A DNA stretch of 64,000 nucleotides from Modicisalibacter ilicicola DSM 19980 (GTDB lineage Bacteria; Pseudomonadota; Gammaproteobacteria; Pseudomonadales; Halomonadaceae), in contig NZ_FQUJ01000004.1 of assembly GCF_900128925.1 (NCBI RefSeq), forward strand, positions 288,387-352,386, in the 5' to 3' direction. The stretch's first letter is position 1. The number at the start of each line of letters is the position of its first letter. The notes beneath the pieces are model-generated. The model ran no database searches, was not told the DNA's origin, and saw only the letters and a list, made by a program, of their open reading frames with translations. The translations under genes and the position numbers were made by a program. Positions 25,830 to 33,704 of the stretch are shown piece after piece.

Positions 25830-26507
25830 ATGAAAACCACCATGCGTCTCATGAGCGCCATCACGCTGGCGGCATTGGTTGGCGGCTGTGCAACGTCCGG
25901 AAGCGATCCTGTGCCGCCCGCCTATGACACGAGCCGCGGCGATGGCGTGCCTCCGGCCGATGGCTTCTATCTCGCCGAAGAGGCAAGCGAGGAGCGGTAC
26001 ACGTACCAGGCCTTGATGAGCAACATGCTCGCCACCGCCGGCACGGCCTTGCTGTTGAGCAGCAATGCCGGGCTCGGCTTGTCGCTGGGCAAGTCGTTCG
26101 GACTCGGCCTGGCCGCCTCGATGCTGGAACCCTCGCCAGAGGAGGAAGCCGGCGCAGATTCCTCCCGAATACCCACCGCTCAAGCGATGACGCCAGAAGA
26201 AATGCAGGCCTATGTTCGCGCCTCGATGCAGCAGGCAGGACGCCAGGCACTGATGACTCTGGGGGTGTCCGATCAGGCGATCGAACAGGGCCTGCGCTAC
26301 CAGTCTGCCTACGCGCAAATCAGCGGCAGCACCTTCGTGGTCAGCGAGCAGGAGGGCTGCCTGAAGAGGGTGGGAAGCGACGGCTCCACGGCCTGTGTGC
26401 TGAAGCTCCAGTTCGAAGCCCCGGTCCAGGGAGGCCCTCGGGCCAGGCCCCTGTTCGCCGGCAACCAGGGCGGCGTCTATCAGGCCCCCGGTGACTTCGG
26501 TCTGTAG
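25830..26507 (+). CDS. Predicted lipoprotein of unknown function
   Basis: This 225-residue protein has a lipoprotein signal peptide (MKTTMRLMSAITLAALVGGC) with a clear lipobox LVGGC, so it is expected to be lipid-anchored in the envelope. The Asp signal for inner-membrane retention is absent after the Cys (ATSG follows), which favours the outer membrane. The mature part has an Ala/Leu/Gly-rich helix (LATAGTALLLSSNAGLGLSLGKSFGLGLAASML) and later two Cys residues. I recognise no family. It stands alone between the receptor gene and a terminator. Confidence 0.75.
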   Translation: MKTTMRLMSAITLAALVGGCATSGSDPVPPAYDTSRGDGVPPADGFYLAEEASEERYTYQALMSNMLATAGTALLLSSNAGLGLSLGKSFGLGLAASMLEPSPEEEAGADSSRIPTAQAMTPEEMQAYVRASMQQAGRQALMTLGVSDQAIEQGLRYQSAYAQISGSTFVVSEQEGCLKRVGSDGSTACVLKLQFEAPVQGGPRARPLFAGNQGGVYQAPGDFGL

Positions 26508-26553
26508 CACCGTTCCGTTCGTCTCGTTGTCAGTTCATGTTGGACTCCACTTG

Positions 26554-26582
26554 CTCCCGGTCAACCAGCCGGGAGTTTTTTG
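26554..26582 (+). terminator. Rho-independent terminator after the lipoprotein gene
   Basis: CTCCCGG at 26554-26560 pairs with CCGGGAG at 26569-26575 across an 8-nt loop, followed by six T residues. It isolates the lipoprotein gene from the E1/acyltransferase operon. Confidence 0.85.
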
Positions 26583-26654
26583 TTTGCGCCCGGGCAGTGC
26601 TCTTGGTTACATCCGTGGAGTGTCGATGGATTTCGCTCGAGGAGCTGCACAACA

Positions 26655-28865
26655 ATGAATCCCTTCCCCCTGGAGGAGCGCCTCTTCGAGGCGCTGCGTA
26701 ATGGCGACTGGCCTAGCCCTGCTCAGGCGTGGCGGTTGGATGAGGTAGGACTGACGGCACCGACGCTGGTCGAACTGTTCGAGTCCCAGGTGCTCAGCCG
26801 CCAGCTGGACCTGCATGCTCGGCGCCTGCAGGCCCGCGGCGAGGCCTTCTACACCATTGGCAGTTCCGGCCACGAGGGCAACGCGGCGATCGCCAAGGCA
26901 TTTCGGGTGACGGACCCGGCCTTTCTTCACTATCGTGACGCGGCCTTCCTGCTCCAGCGCAGCAAGCAGCTGCCCGGCCAGACCCCGACCTACGACATGC
27001 TGCTGAGTTTCGCCGCCTCCAGCGCGGACCCGATCTCCGGCGGCCGTCACAAGGTGCTGGGCTCCAAGGCGCTCAACGTGCCGCCCCAGACCAGCACCAT
27101 CGCCTCCCACACGCCCAAGGCGGTAGGCGCTGCCCATAGCCTGGGGGTATGGCGGCGGCTGGGCAGGCGCGGCGAGTGGCCCACCGACAGCGTGGTGTTG
27201 TGCAGCTTCGGGGACGCTTCCTTCAACCACTCGACCACCCAGGGCGCCCTCAACGCGGCGGCCTGGGCAGCCTACCAGGGCGCGCCGATGCCCTTGGTCA
27301 TGATCTGCGAGGACAACGGCATCGGTATCTCCACGCCGACCCCCGCCGGCTGGATCGAGCAGAGCATGCGCGGGCGCCCGGGCTTTCACTACGTAAGCTG
27401 CGACGGGCTCGACCTGCTCGACACCTACCGTGCCGCCCGGGAGGCGGAGCGTCTGGCACGCCGCCTCAAGCAGCCGGTGTTTTTGCACATGCACTGCGTG
27501 CGCCTGATGGGTCACGCCGGCTCCGATGCCCAGCAGGCCTACATGACGACGCAGCAGATCAAGGCCGCCGAGGCGCGGGACCCGCTGCTGTTCAGCGCCG
27601 GCCTGCTGGTGCGCCACGGCGTGCTCGACCCCGAGGCCCTCCAGGCGCTCTATCACCACATCGGTGAGCGGGTCGCCCAGGTGGCGGAACTGGCCATCCA
27701 GCAGCCCAAGCTGGAAAGCGCCGAGGCGGTGATGGCCTCCATCGTGCCGCCGCCGCGACCCGGCCGCCGCCGACCCGTTGAACACCAGGTGGACGAGACG
27801 CCGGCGACCATGGCCCGACTGCTCGGCCAGACCCTGTACCGGCTGATGGAGGAATATCCCCATCTGGTCATGGCCGGGGAGGACATCGGCCGCAAGGGCG
27901 GTGTCTATGGCGTGACCCAGCGCCTGCAGGCCAAATACGGTGCCTATCGCATCATCGACACCCTGCTCGACGAACAGAGCATCCTGGGCCTGGGCATGGG
28001 ACTGGCCCATAACGGCTTCGTGCCCATCGTCGAGATCCAGTTCCTGGCCTACCTGCACAACGCGGAGGACCAGCTGCGCGGCGAAGCCGCCACCCTGAGC
28101 TTCTTCTCCCAGGGGCAATACACCAACCCCATGGTGGTACGCATCGCCGGGCTCGGCTATCAGAAGGGCTTCGGTGGCCATTTCCACAATGACAATGCCA
28201 TTGCCGTGCTGCGCGACATTCCCGGCCTGCTCCTCGCCTGCCCCTCGAACGCCGCGGACGCGGTGGGTCTCTTGCAGGAGGCCGTACGCCTGGCGGACGA
28301 GGAGCAGCGCGTGGTGGTGATGCTCGAGCCCATCGCCTTGTATCACTGCCGCGATCTGCTCGAGGAAGGCGATCAGGGGTGGAGCTTCGCCGACCCGGGC
28401 CCCGAATGCCGGCTACCCGTGGGATCACTGGGCCAGTGGGGCGAGGGGCGCGATCTGGCGATCGTCACCTACGGCAACGGCGTCTATCTCACGCACCAGG
28501 CCCGAGCCAGACTCGAGACCCAGGGCATCGAACTGCGCATCATCGACCTGCGCTGGCTGACGGCGCTCGACCATGACGCGATCCATCACCGGGTGGCCGA
28601 CTGCGCCCAGGTATTGTGCGTGGACGAATGCCGCCGCAGCGGTTCAATCAGCGAGGAAGTCATCACCGGCCTGGTGGAGCGGGGCATGGAATCCCCTCGC
28701 CTGCACCGCCTGACTGCCGAGGACAGCTTCATCCCCCTGGGGCCGGCGGCGACAGTCACCTTGCCTTCGGTCGAGGCGATCATCGCCCATGCCACGCACC
28801 TGGTGGGCGGTAGTCGCTCCTCGCGACAACGGGCGTTGACCGCCGAGGGGAGGCCGAGGTCATGA
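26655..28865 (+). CDS. ThDP-dependent 2-oxoacid dehydrogenase E1, alpha-beta fusion
   Basis: This 736-residue protein joins both halves of a branched-chain/pyruvate-type E1. The alpha half (about 1-380) has the thiamine diphosphate motif starting GDASFNHS at residue 186 and ending DNGIGIS near 220, plus HCVRLMGHAGSD. The beta half (from about 395) has MARLLGQTLYRLMEEYP, AGEDIGRKGGVYGVTQRL, the active-site region EIQFLAYLHNAEDQLRGEAATLSFFSQGQ, and VDECRRSGSISEEVITGL. E1 decarboxylates a 2-oxoacid and normally acylates an E2 lipoyl domain. No E2 or E3 gene is adjacent. Instead the stop overlaps an acyltransferase gene by ATGA, so the two are coupled. Branched-chain 2-oxoacids are a reasonable guess for substrate, not shown. 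Confidence 0.88.
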   Translation: MNPFPLEERLFEALRNGDWPSPAQAWRLDEVGLTAPTLVELFESQVLSRQLDLHARRLQARGEAFYTIGSSGHEGNAAIAKAFRVTDPAFLHYRDAAFLLQRSKQLPGQTPTYDMLLSFAASSADPISGGRHKVLGSKALNVPPQTSTIASHTPKAVGAAHSLGVWRRLGRRGEWPTDSVVLCSFGDASFNHSTTQGALNAAAWAAYQGAPMPLVMICEDNGIGISTPTPAGWIEQSMRGRPGFHYVSCDGLDLLDTYRAAREAERLARRLKQPVFLHMHCVRLMGHAGSDAQQAYMTTQQIKAAEARDPLLFSAGLLVRHGVLDPEALQALYHHIGERVAQVAELAIQQPKLESAEAVMASIVPPPRPGRRRPVEHQVDETPATMARLLGQTLYRLMEEYPHLVMAGEDIGRKGGVYGVTQRLQAKYGAYRIIDTLLDEQSILGLGMGLAHNGFVPIVEIQFLAYLHNAEDQLRGEAATLSFFSQGQYTNPMVVRIAGLGYQKGFGGHFHNDNAIAVLRDIPGLLLACPSNAADAVGLLQEAVRLADEEQRVVVMLEPIALYHCRDLLEEGDQGWSFADPGPECRLPVGSLGQWGEGRDLAIVTYGNGVYLTHQARARLETQGIELRIIDLRWLTALDHDAIHHRVADCAQVLCVDECRRSGSISEEVITGLVERGMESPRLHRLTAEDSFIPLGPAATVTLPSVEAIIAHATHLVGGSRSSRQRALTAEGRPRS

Positions 28866-29923
28866 GCGAACTGACACACGCCTCGCGCCGGGAGCGCCTG
28901 GTGATCGTCTGCCCCGGGCGCGGCACCTACAACCAGGCGGAGTGGGGCACCCTGACCCGCCATGCCGCCGGTAGCGCGTGGCTGTCGCGCTTCGATGCGC
29001 TGCGCCGCGAGCAGGGCCAGCCCACCCTCAGCGAACTCGACGGCGAGACACCGTTTCGCATGAGTCTTCACGGGCGCGGTGATCACGCCTCGCCGCTGAT
29101 CTATGCCTGCGCCCTGGCGGACGTGCTGGCCATCGATCCGGCGCGTTACGAGATCTGCGCCGTGACCGGCAACTCCATGGGCTGGTACATCGCCCTGGCC
29201 GTCGGCGGTGCACTGCCCAAGGACGCTGCCTTCACACTGATCAACACCATGGGCCACCTGATGCAGACCACCCTGAACGGCGGGCAGGTGATCTATCCCT
29301 GGGTCGATGACCAGTGGCGGCCCCAACCCGAGCGCCGCCGGGAGCTGTTGGCGCTGATCGAGACCCTGCATGGCCAGGATGGCAGCGAGCTTTATCTCTC
29401 CATCGACCTCGGCGGCATGCTGGTGTTCGGCGGCAACGAGGCCGGGCTCAAGCGCCTGATCGAGGAACTGCCGCCGCTGGAGCGCTTCCCCCTGCGATTG
29501 CATCAGCATGCGGCCTTCCATACGCCGCTGCAGGAGGGCGTGAAGGCCGAGGCCAGAACGCGCCTGCCGGCAACATCCTTCGGTGCTCCCCGGCTGCCGC
29601 TGATCGACGGCCGAGGCAAGCTCTGGACGCCCTGGAGCACCGACCCCGAAGCGCTCTGGGACTACACCCTAGGCGAGCAGCTGGTGACGCCCTATGACTT
29701 CACCACCGCCCTCAATGTGAGCGTGCGCGAGTTCGCCCCGGACCGCATCGTGATCCCCGGGCCGGGATCGACCCTCGGCGGCGCCGTCGCTCAGGCGCTG
29801 ATTCAGCTCGGCTGGCAAGGGCTCGACAGCAAGGCCGCGTTTCAAGCCATGCAGCAGAGCGAGCCAAGGCTGATCAGCATGGGTATCGAAGAGCAAAGGA
29901 GGTGGTTGGTGGATGAGGAGTAG
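28862..29923 (+). CDS. FabD-like acyltransferase coupled to the E1 fusion
   Basis: This 353-residue protein resembles ACP S-malonyltransferases. The nucleophile elbow is TGNSMGWY, with the predicted catalytic Ser at residue 105, and HQHAAFHTPL supplies the His of the pair. An N-terminal VCPGRGTYNQ replaces the usual FPGQGSQ, and SPLIYACALADVLA precedes the active site. The Arg that binds the malonyl carboxylate in FabD is not obvious: GNSMGWY is followed by IALAVGGALP. It may therefore use a non-malonyl acyl group. ATGA overlap with the E1 gene suggests it handles the acyl product or a carrier of that enzyme. No ACP or ketosynthase gene is nearby. Confidence 0.75.
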   Translation: MSELTHASRRERLVIVCPGRGTYNQAEWGTLTRHAAGSAWLSRFDALRREQGQPTLSELDGETPFRMSLHGRGDHASPLIYACALADVLAIDPARYEICAVTGNSMGWYIALAVGGALPKDAAFTLINTMGHLMQTTLNGGQVIYPWVDDQWRPQPERRRELLALIETLHGQDGSELYLSIDLGGMLVFGGNEAGLKRLIEELPPLERFPLRLHQHAAFHTPLQEGVKAEARTRLPATSFGAPRLPLIDGRGKLWTPWSTDPEALWDYTLGEQLVTPYDFTTALNVSVREFAPDRIVIPGPGSTLGGAVAQALIQLGWQGLDSKAAFQAMQQSEPRLISMGIEEQRRWLVDEE

Positions 29924-30021
29924 GGCAATTAGCGATTCTGTGTCTTGTGGTGATTGACGGGGGGTGCTTGAAGGCAACCGATAGGCTTTCGTACCGGTAG
30001 ATAAGAAAGCGGGAGGGGGCG

Positions 30022-30546
30022 ATGGAGTATGGCGAGTTTGTCGGCGAGGTCGTGACCACCTGGCTGGTGGAGCGGGAATCGCGGGATCGCCTGATGCGTC
30101 TGGAGGCGGACTTCATCTATCGCGACCCCCAGGGCCGGGAGTGGCTGGCGCCCAAGGGGCGAACGGTCAACGGTGCGAGCATCCCGTCTTTCCTGTGGGG
30201 GCCGGTGTTCGGCTCGCCCTACCTGGGCAACTTTCGTCGCGCAAGCGTGGTGCACGATATCGCCGAGGAAGACCGTGAACGTTCCTCTCGGGACGTGCAC
30301 CGCATGTTCTTTTATGCCATGCGCTGCGACGACACCGAGCCTTGGCTGGCTGGTGTCATCTATGCGGCGGTGCGCGTGTTCGGCGAGAAATGGGGCACGC
30401 CCCAGAGCGTTGCCATGCCGCCGACCCAGGACAACATTGCCGCCTTCCTGGAGATGGTTCACTCCTCGGAGTTCACCGGAAAAGACGCCCTGGATGACCT
30501 GGATAGCCTGCTCGAGGATTTCATGGGTCGACGCATGGAACGTTAA
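30022..30546 (+). CDS. DUF1353 family protein
   Basis: This 174-residue protein has the DUF1353 pattern: TVNGASIPSFLWGPVFGSPYLGNFRRASVVHDIAEEDRERSSRDVHRMFFYAM. In that family, often phage-associated, a conserved HD pair (here VVHDIAEE) suggests a metal site, but the biochemical role is not established. GGGAGG precedes the ATG. No phage genes are nearby. It ends 15 nt before the convergent PIN-domain toxin gene, at the edge of the toxin-antitoxin-rich segment. Confidence 0.75.
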   Translation: MEYGEFVGEVVTTWLVERESRDRLMRLEADFIYRDPQGREWLAPKGRTVNGASIPSFLWGPVFGSPYLGNFRRASVVHDIAEEDRERSSRDVHRMFFYAMRCDDTEPWLAGVIYAAVRVFGEKWGTPQSVAMPPTQDNIAAFLEMVHSSEFTGKDALDDLDSLLEDFMGRRMER

Positions 30547-30561
30547 TCGATGGCATATCAG

Positions 30562-30966
30562 CTAGCCTTCTCTGGTGCCGGGCAGAGTAAGCGATCGGCG
30601 ATCGAAGGTATAGATTCCCGAGTACGGCTCGCCTTTCGAGCGTGCAAAATAGGCGGCTTTTCTGGCAATCAAGGCACCGGGAAAATCCGCATTCTTTTGC
30701 CGGTAATCCTGCAAAGCCTGCCATACCGTCTCGTCGTCCTCGAACATCAGCGTCGGCTCTTGCAGCAGGCTGTTGATGACGTCGACCAACGCTTGCTTGT
30801 CGGCACGATACTTCTTGCCTTTCAGTGTCCAGAGAGTCTCGACAAGGACGATATCCGTTATCAGTACCAGTGTTTCGCCTTGGAGCAAAGCCTTGGCTCG
30901 GTGCGCCTGAGCCTCATCATCCTGCAGTAGATAACGCAAGAGCACATTGGTATCGATGGCGATCAC
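30562..30966 (-). CDS. PIN-domain ribonuclease toxin (type II TA)
   Basis: This 134-residue PIN-domain protein starts MIAIDTNVLLRYLLQDD with the first conserved Asp. It then has DIVLVETLWTL with the conserved acidic residue, and later D/A-rich FPGALIARKAA and YTFDRRS for the remaining metal ligands. VapC-like PIN toxins cleave RNA (often tRNA). The start is GTG and overlaps the antitoxin stop (GTGA), the standard antitoxin-toxin order. The AbrB-type partner classifies the pair as VapBC-like. Confidence 0.88.
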   Translation of the reverse strand: MIAIDTNVLLRYLLQDDEAQAHRAKALLQGETLVLITDIVLVETLWTLKGKKYRADKQALVDVINSLLQEPTLMFEDDETVWQALQDYRQKNADFPGALIARKAAYFARSKGEPYSGIYTFDRRSLTLPGTREG

Positions 30967-31220
30967 GTCGCCGATTCCCGGCTGGCATCGCGTTGCTCCA
31001 CCGCTTCTTGCAAGGAGTCTTCATCGCTTAGGGAAGGGTCTCCCGAAAGATGGGCAAGCGCGCCCTCGGCTGCGCCAACGTGCTGTTTCATCAAGGTGAT
31101 TTGACCGTCGTGGATGAACACCTTGACTTTGTCGCCGGGCGTAATGCCTATCTCCCGACAGAGATCGATGGGTAGCGTGATTTGCCGCTTCGAGCTGACG
31201 GTAGCTAGAGTCTTGGCCAT
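30963..31220 (-). CDS. AbrB/MazE-type antitoxin of the PIN toxin
   Basis: This 85-residue protein opens with a swapped-hairpin AbrB DNA-binding domain (ATVSSKRQITLPIDLCREIGITPGDKVKVFIHDGQITLMK). An acidic C-terminal tail (LSGDPSLSDEDSLQEAVEQRD) would neutralise the toxin. GGAG lies 8 nt upstream of the ATG at 31220; the longer frame upstream is not protein-like. The pair should be autoregulated by binding its own promoter between here and the divergent membrane-protein gene at 31394. Confidence 0.87.
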   Translation of the reverse strand: MAKTLATVSSKRQITLPIDLCREIGITPGDKVKVFIHDGQITLMKQHVGAAEGALAHLSGDPSLSDEDSLQEAVEQRDASRESAT

Positions 31221-31393
31221 ACGGTTCGCTCCTTTATACATCAGGATGAATAAGCGCTGAGTACGCTTTACTTTTTGGAGATGGTAAATTTTCAAAGCAG
31301 ACAAGTTGTGGGCAAATTGCAGCGGTAGCTGATAGAGGATAGGCAAGCTGTTAGGCTGCTCACACCATCCGTCACCGGCCTCGATAGACCGTC

Positions 31394-32710
31394 ATGCCCA
31401 CCCCGGCTTCCTTCGTGCCACGCCATGCGCTGGCGGGCCTGCTGATCCTTGCAGGTCTGCTGCTCCAGGTCCTCGGCTTCACGGATTTCGTCTCGGTGCC
31501 GCATCTGGTGGGCTATGCTTTCTGGCTGGCGACGCTGCTGCTGTGGCGCGACATACCCCAGCGTACGCGCCTCCAGGCAGGGGTTCTCGCCGGACTCGGG
31601 CTTGCCATGCTGCTGGTAACGGATCTCCATTACGGTGAATCGCTTCAATGGGCGGGTATCCTCGACGGCAATACCCATGTGGTGGCGATGCTGGTGGGGG
31701 TCAGTTTCATCGGGTTGATCGGCAATCGCCGCGACCGCTCGCTCGGGCGCTCCGTCACTGGCCTGCGAGGTACCGCCGGCACCTGGTTGGGCGTCCATCT
31801 GCTGGGGATCATCCTCAACCTCTCGACGGTCTTCATGATCGGCGACCGCCTGGCCCGCAATGGCACGCTGTCCCTGCCTCAGCTGCTGGCGCTCAACCGC
31901 GGCCTCTCGAGCGCGGCGCTCTGGTCGCCTTTCTTCGCCTCCATGGGCGTGGTGATGACACTGGCACCGGGAATGACCTATTCGAGCGTGCTGGCGGTGG
32001 GCTTGCCGTTGGCGCTGCTGGCCGGTGCCATCACGCTGCTCGACCTTTCCCGACGCTTCGATCTTGCCGAGGTGACCGGGTTTTCTCTCTCGCCGCGAAG
32101 CCTGATGATGCCGTCCGCCATGGCCATGCTGGTGCTACTCTTTCACTATTGGCTGACGCCTGGGTTGACGATCGTCAGCATCATCACCTTCCTGCTGCCG
32201 GCGGTGGCGTTGGCCAGCAATCTGGTTCAAGGGCCACGCTGGACATTTGCCCGCACTCGCCGGCATGCGCTGGAACGGCTGCCCGCCATGCGTGGCGAGA
32301 TTTCTCTTTTTCTTTGCGCGGGGCTCTTCACCCTGGGATTGTCGAGTCTGATCGATGCCGCCACCGGCGGTGAATGGACGCTCTTTGCCGAGTTCGGTGC
32401 CGCGCAAGGGGTGATCAGCTTCCTGGTCATCGTGGCCAGCGCCATCGCCGGCCTGCACCCCATCATCGGCGTGTCGGTGCTGGCGTCGATGCTGGATCTT
32501 AAGGGCAGCGAGCAGACCCTTTTCGCCTTCGTCGCCCTCGGCGCCTGGGCGGTGGGCACCGCTGCCGGCCCCCTCTCGGGCATCAATCTCTCGCTACAAG
32601 GGCGCTACGGCATCAGCGGCTACCGCATGATGAGGCACAACCTGGGCTACGCGGCGGTGATGGCCGGGCTGGTGTCGATGGGTATCCTGGCGCTCGATAT
32701 CGCGCTGTGA
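31394..32710 (+). CDS. Polytopic membrane protein, ion-transporter-like, unknown substrate
   Basis: This 438-residue protein has about eleven to twelve hydrophobic segments and short polar loops. Two internal regions look like the re-entrant repeats of the ion-transporter superfamily: LNRGLSSAALWSPFFASMGVVMTLAPGM and GLHPIIGVSVLASMLDLKGSEQTLFAFVALGAWAVGTAAGPLSGINLSL. The second protein of this type at 61978-63366 shares the same layout and motifs (GLNPIVSVTLLAG, SSPLTASM), so they are distant paralogues. I cannot assign a substrate. It stands alone, divergent from one TA module and convergent with another. Confidence 0.72.
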   Translation: MPTPASFVPRHALAGLLILAGLLLQVLGFTDFVSVPHLVGYAFWLATLLLWRDIPQRTRLQAGVLAGLGLAMLLVTDLHYGESLQWAGILDGNTHVVAMLVGVSFIGLIGNRRDRSLGRSVTGLRGTAGTWLGVHLLGIILNLSTVFMIGDRLARNGTLSLPQLLALNRGLSSAALWSPFFASMGVVMTLAPGMTYSSVLAVGLPLALLAGAITLLDLSRRFDLAEVTGFSLSPRSLMMPSAMAMLVLLFHYWLTPGLTIVSIITFLLPAVALASNLVQGPRWTFARTRRHALERLPAMRGEISLFLCAGLFTLGLSSLIDAATGGEWTLFAEFGAAQGVISFLVIVASAIAGLHPIIGVSVLASMLDLKGSEQTLFAFVALGAWAVGTAAGPLSGINLSLQGRYGISGYRMMRHNLGYAAVMAGLVSMGILALDIAL

Positions 32711-32766
32711 CGGCAAAGGGCCGACTCTCGTAGAAAGCCGTGAATAGCGCCAAAAATCGGAACGTT

Positions 32767-33138
32767 TCAAGCGCTCTTGGGTGGCTTGATCAGGCTTTCT
32801 GCTGGGATGCCGAACATTTCATGCAACCTCCAGACCATGGCCAGGGTCAGATTGCGCTTGCCGTTCAAGATTTCGTAGACCCGATTGCGCCGACCGATGG
32901 CCTTCTCCAGGTCGCGGGCCGTCAGCCCTTCCTGGTCCATGCGAAACTTGATGGCCTCGATCGGGTCTGGCAGGTCGACTGGATAATGCTCTGCTTCGTA
33001 GGCTTCGATAAGGATCAGCAGGATCTCGAAATGGTCGCCATCGTCGGTGCCGGGTTCGGGTTCGTTCTCGAAGAAAGCGGATGCTTGCCGCAGGGCAGCT
33101 TTATAGTCTTCCTCGGTACGAATCGGGCGAATGTTCAT
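32767..33138 (-). CDS. higA: HigA-type antitoxin with XRE helix-turn-helix
   Basis: This 123-residue protein has an N-terminal helical region (RTEEDYKAALRQASAFFENEP, ILLILIEAYEAEHYPVDLPDP) and a C-terminal helix-turn-helix (IEAIKFRMDQEGLTARDLEKAIGRRNRVYEILNGKRNLTLAMVWRLHEMFGIPAESLI). This is the HigA arrangement in which antitoxin follows toxin. It sits 3 nt downstream of higB in the same operon and should repress their shared promoter. Confidence 0.92.
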   Translation of the reverse strand: MNIRPIRTEEDYKAALRQASAFFENEPEPGTDDGDHFEILLILIEAYEAEHYPVDLPDPIEAIKFRMDQEGLTARDLEKAIGRRNRVYEILNGKRNLTLAMVWRLHEMFGIPAESLIKPPKSA

Positions 33139-33141
33139 GTG

Positions 33142-33444
33142 TCACTCCATTTCAACCGTTGCGGCATCCACCTTGTCGTATTCTTTGTGGGTGCCGATGA
33201 ACTTTATGTAGACCGCTCCGAACCGGTAGGCGATGGCAACGATCAGCCGGTAATCATTGCCCTTGATATTGAACACCACACGCTTGTTGCCAACGGGGCT
33301 AGCATTTCGGTACTTGGCCTTGATGTCATGTGCGTCCTTCCAGGTAGCGTGCCGAGCCTCTTCTACCCAGGCCTCCAGAGGCGCCTTGGCATCGGGATGC
33401 GTATTCCAGAAGTCGCGCAAATTTTTGATGGCAATGATCCGCAT
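33142..33444 (-). CDS. higB: HigB-type mRNA interferase toxin
   Basis: This 100-residue RelE-superfamily toxin starts MRIIAIKNLRDFWNTHPDAK and continues LEAWVEEARHATWKDAHDIKAKYRNASPVGNKRVVFNIKGNDYRLIVAIAYRFGAVYIKFIGTHKEYDKVDA. This is the full HigB pattern, including the basic and His residues near the C-terminus used for ribosome-dependent mRNA cleavage. The ATG at 33444 gives the family's normal length; upstream in-frame codons are not conserved-looking. The toxin precedes the antitoxin, as is characteristic of higBA. Confidence 0.92.
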   Translation of the reverse strand: MRIIAIKNLRDFWNTHPDAKAPLEAWVEEARHATWKDAHDIKAKYRNASPVGNKRVVFNIKGNDYRLIVAIAYRFGAVYIKFIGTHKEYDKVDAATVEME

Positions 33445-33591
33445 AGGCTGCATGTTGTCCCATGATGGGACTAAAGGCAAGCAGAATAGTTCCCACACTC
33501 CGACAAAGCGTTGATTTAGTGAACGCTTCTCAATGTGTTGAATCCGAAGCTGTCCCTGTTCTTTCTTGCCTTCCTGCCCTAGTTCGTAACG

Positions 33592-33642
33592 CCGTGCGCC
33601 TTGCACTTCATTTCGCTCGGCGATTTATTCAGTAATTCCTTA
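33592..33642. repeat. Truncated copy of the MITE-like repeat (right end)
   Basis: Fifty-one bases match the right end of the element at 5214-5362 (CCGTGCGCCTTGCACTTCAT, then CGCTCGGCGATTTATTCAG and AATTCCTTA). Only a few substitutions and one length change separate them. The outer end read on the other strand, TAAGGAATTACTGAATAAAT, agrees with the left end of the full copy. The left half is missing here. It lies between higB and the hydrolase gene. Confidence 0.8.
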
Positions 33643-33704
33643 GCAGTGCCCTTGATGGTGCTCCAGAATGTGGGAATGCGTTCGTTATAGAGAGGGAAGC
33701 GCCC

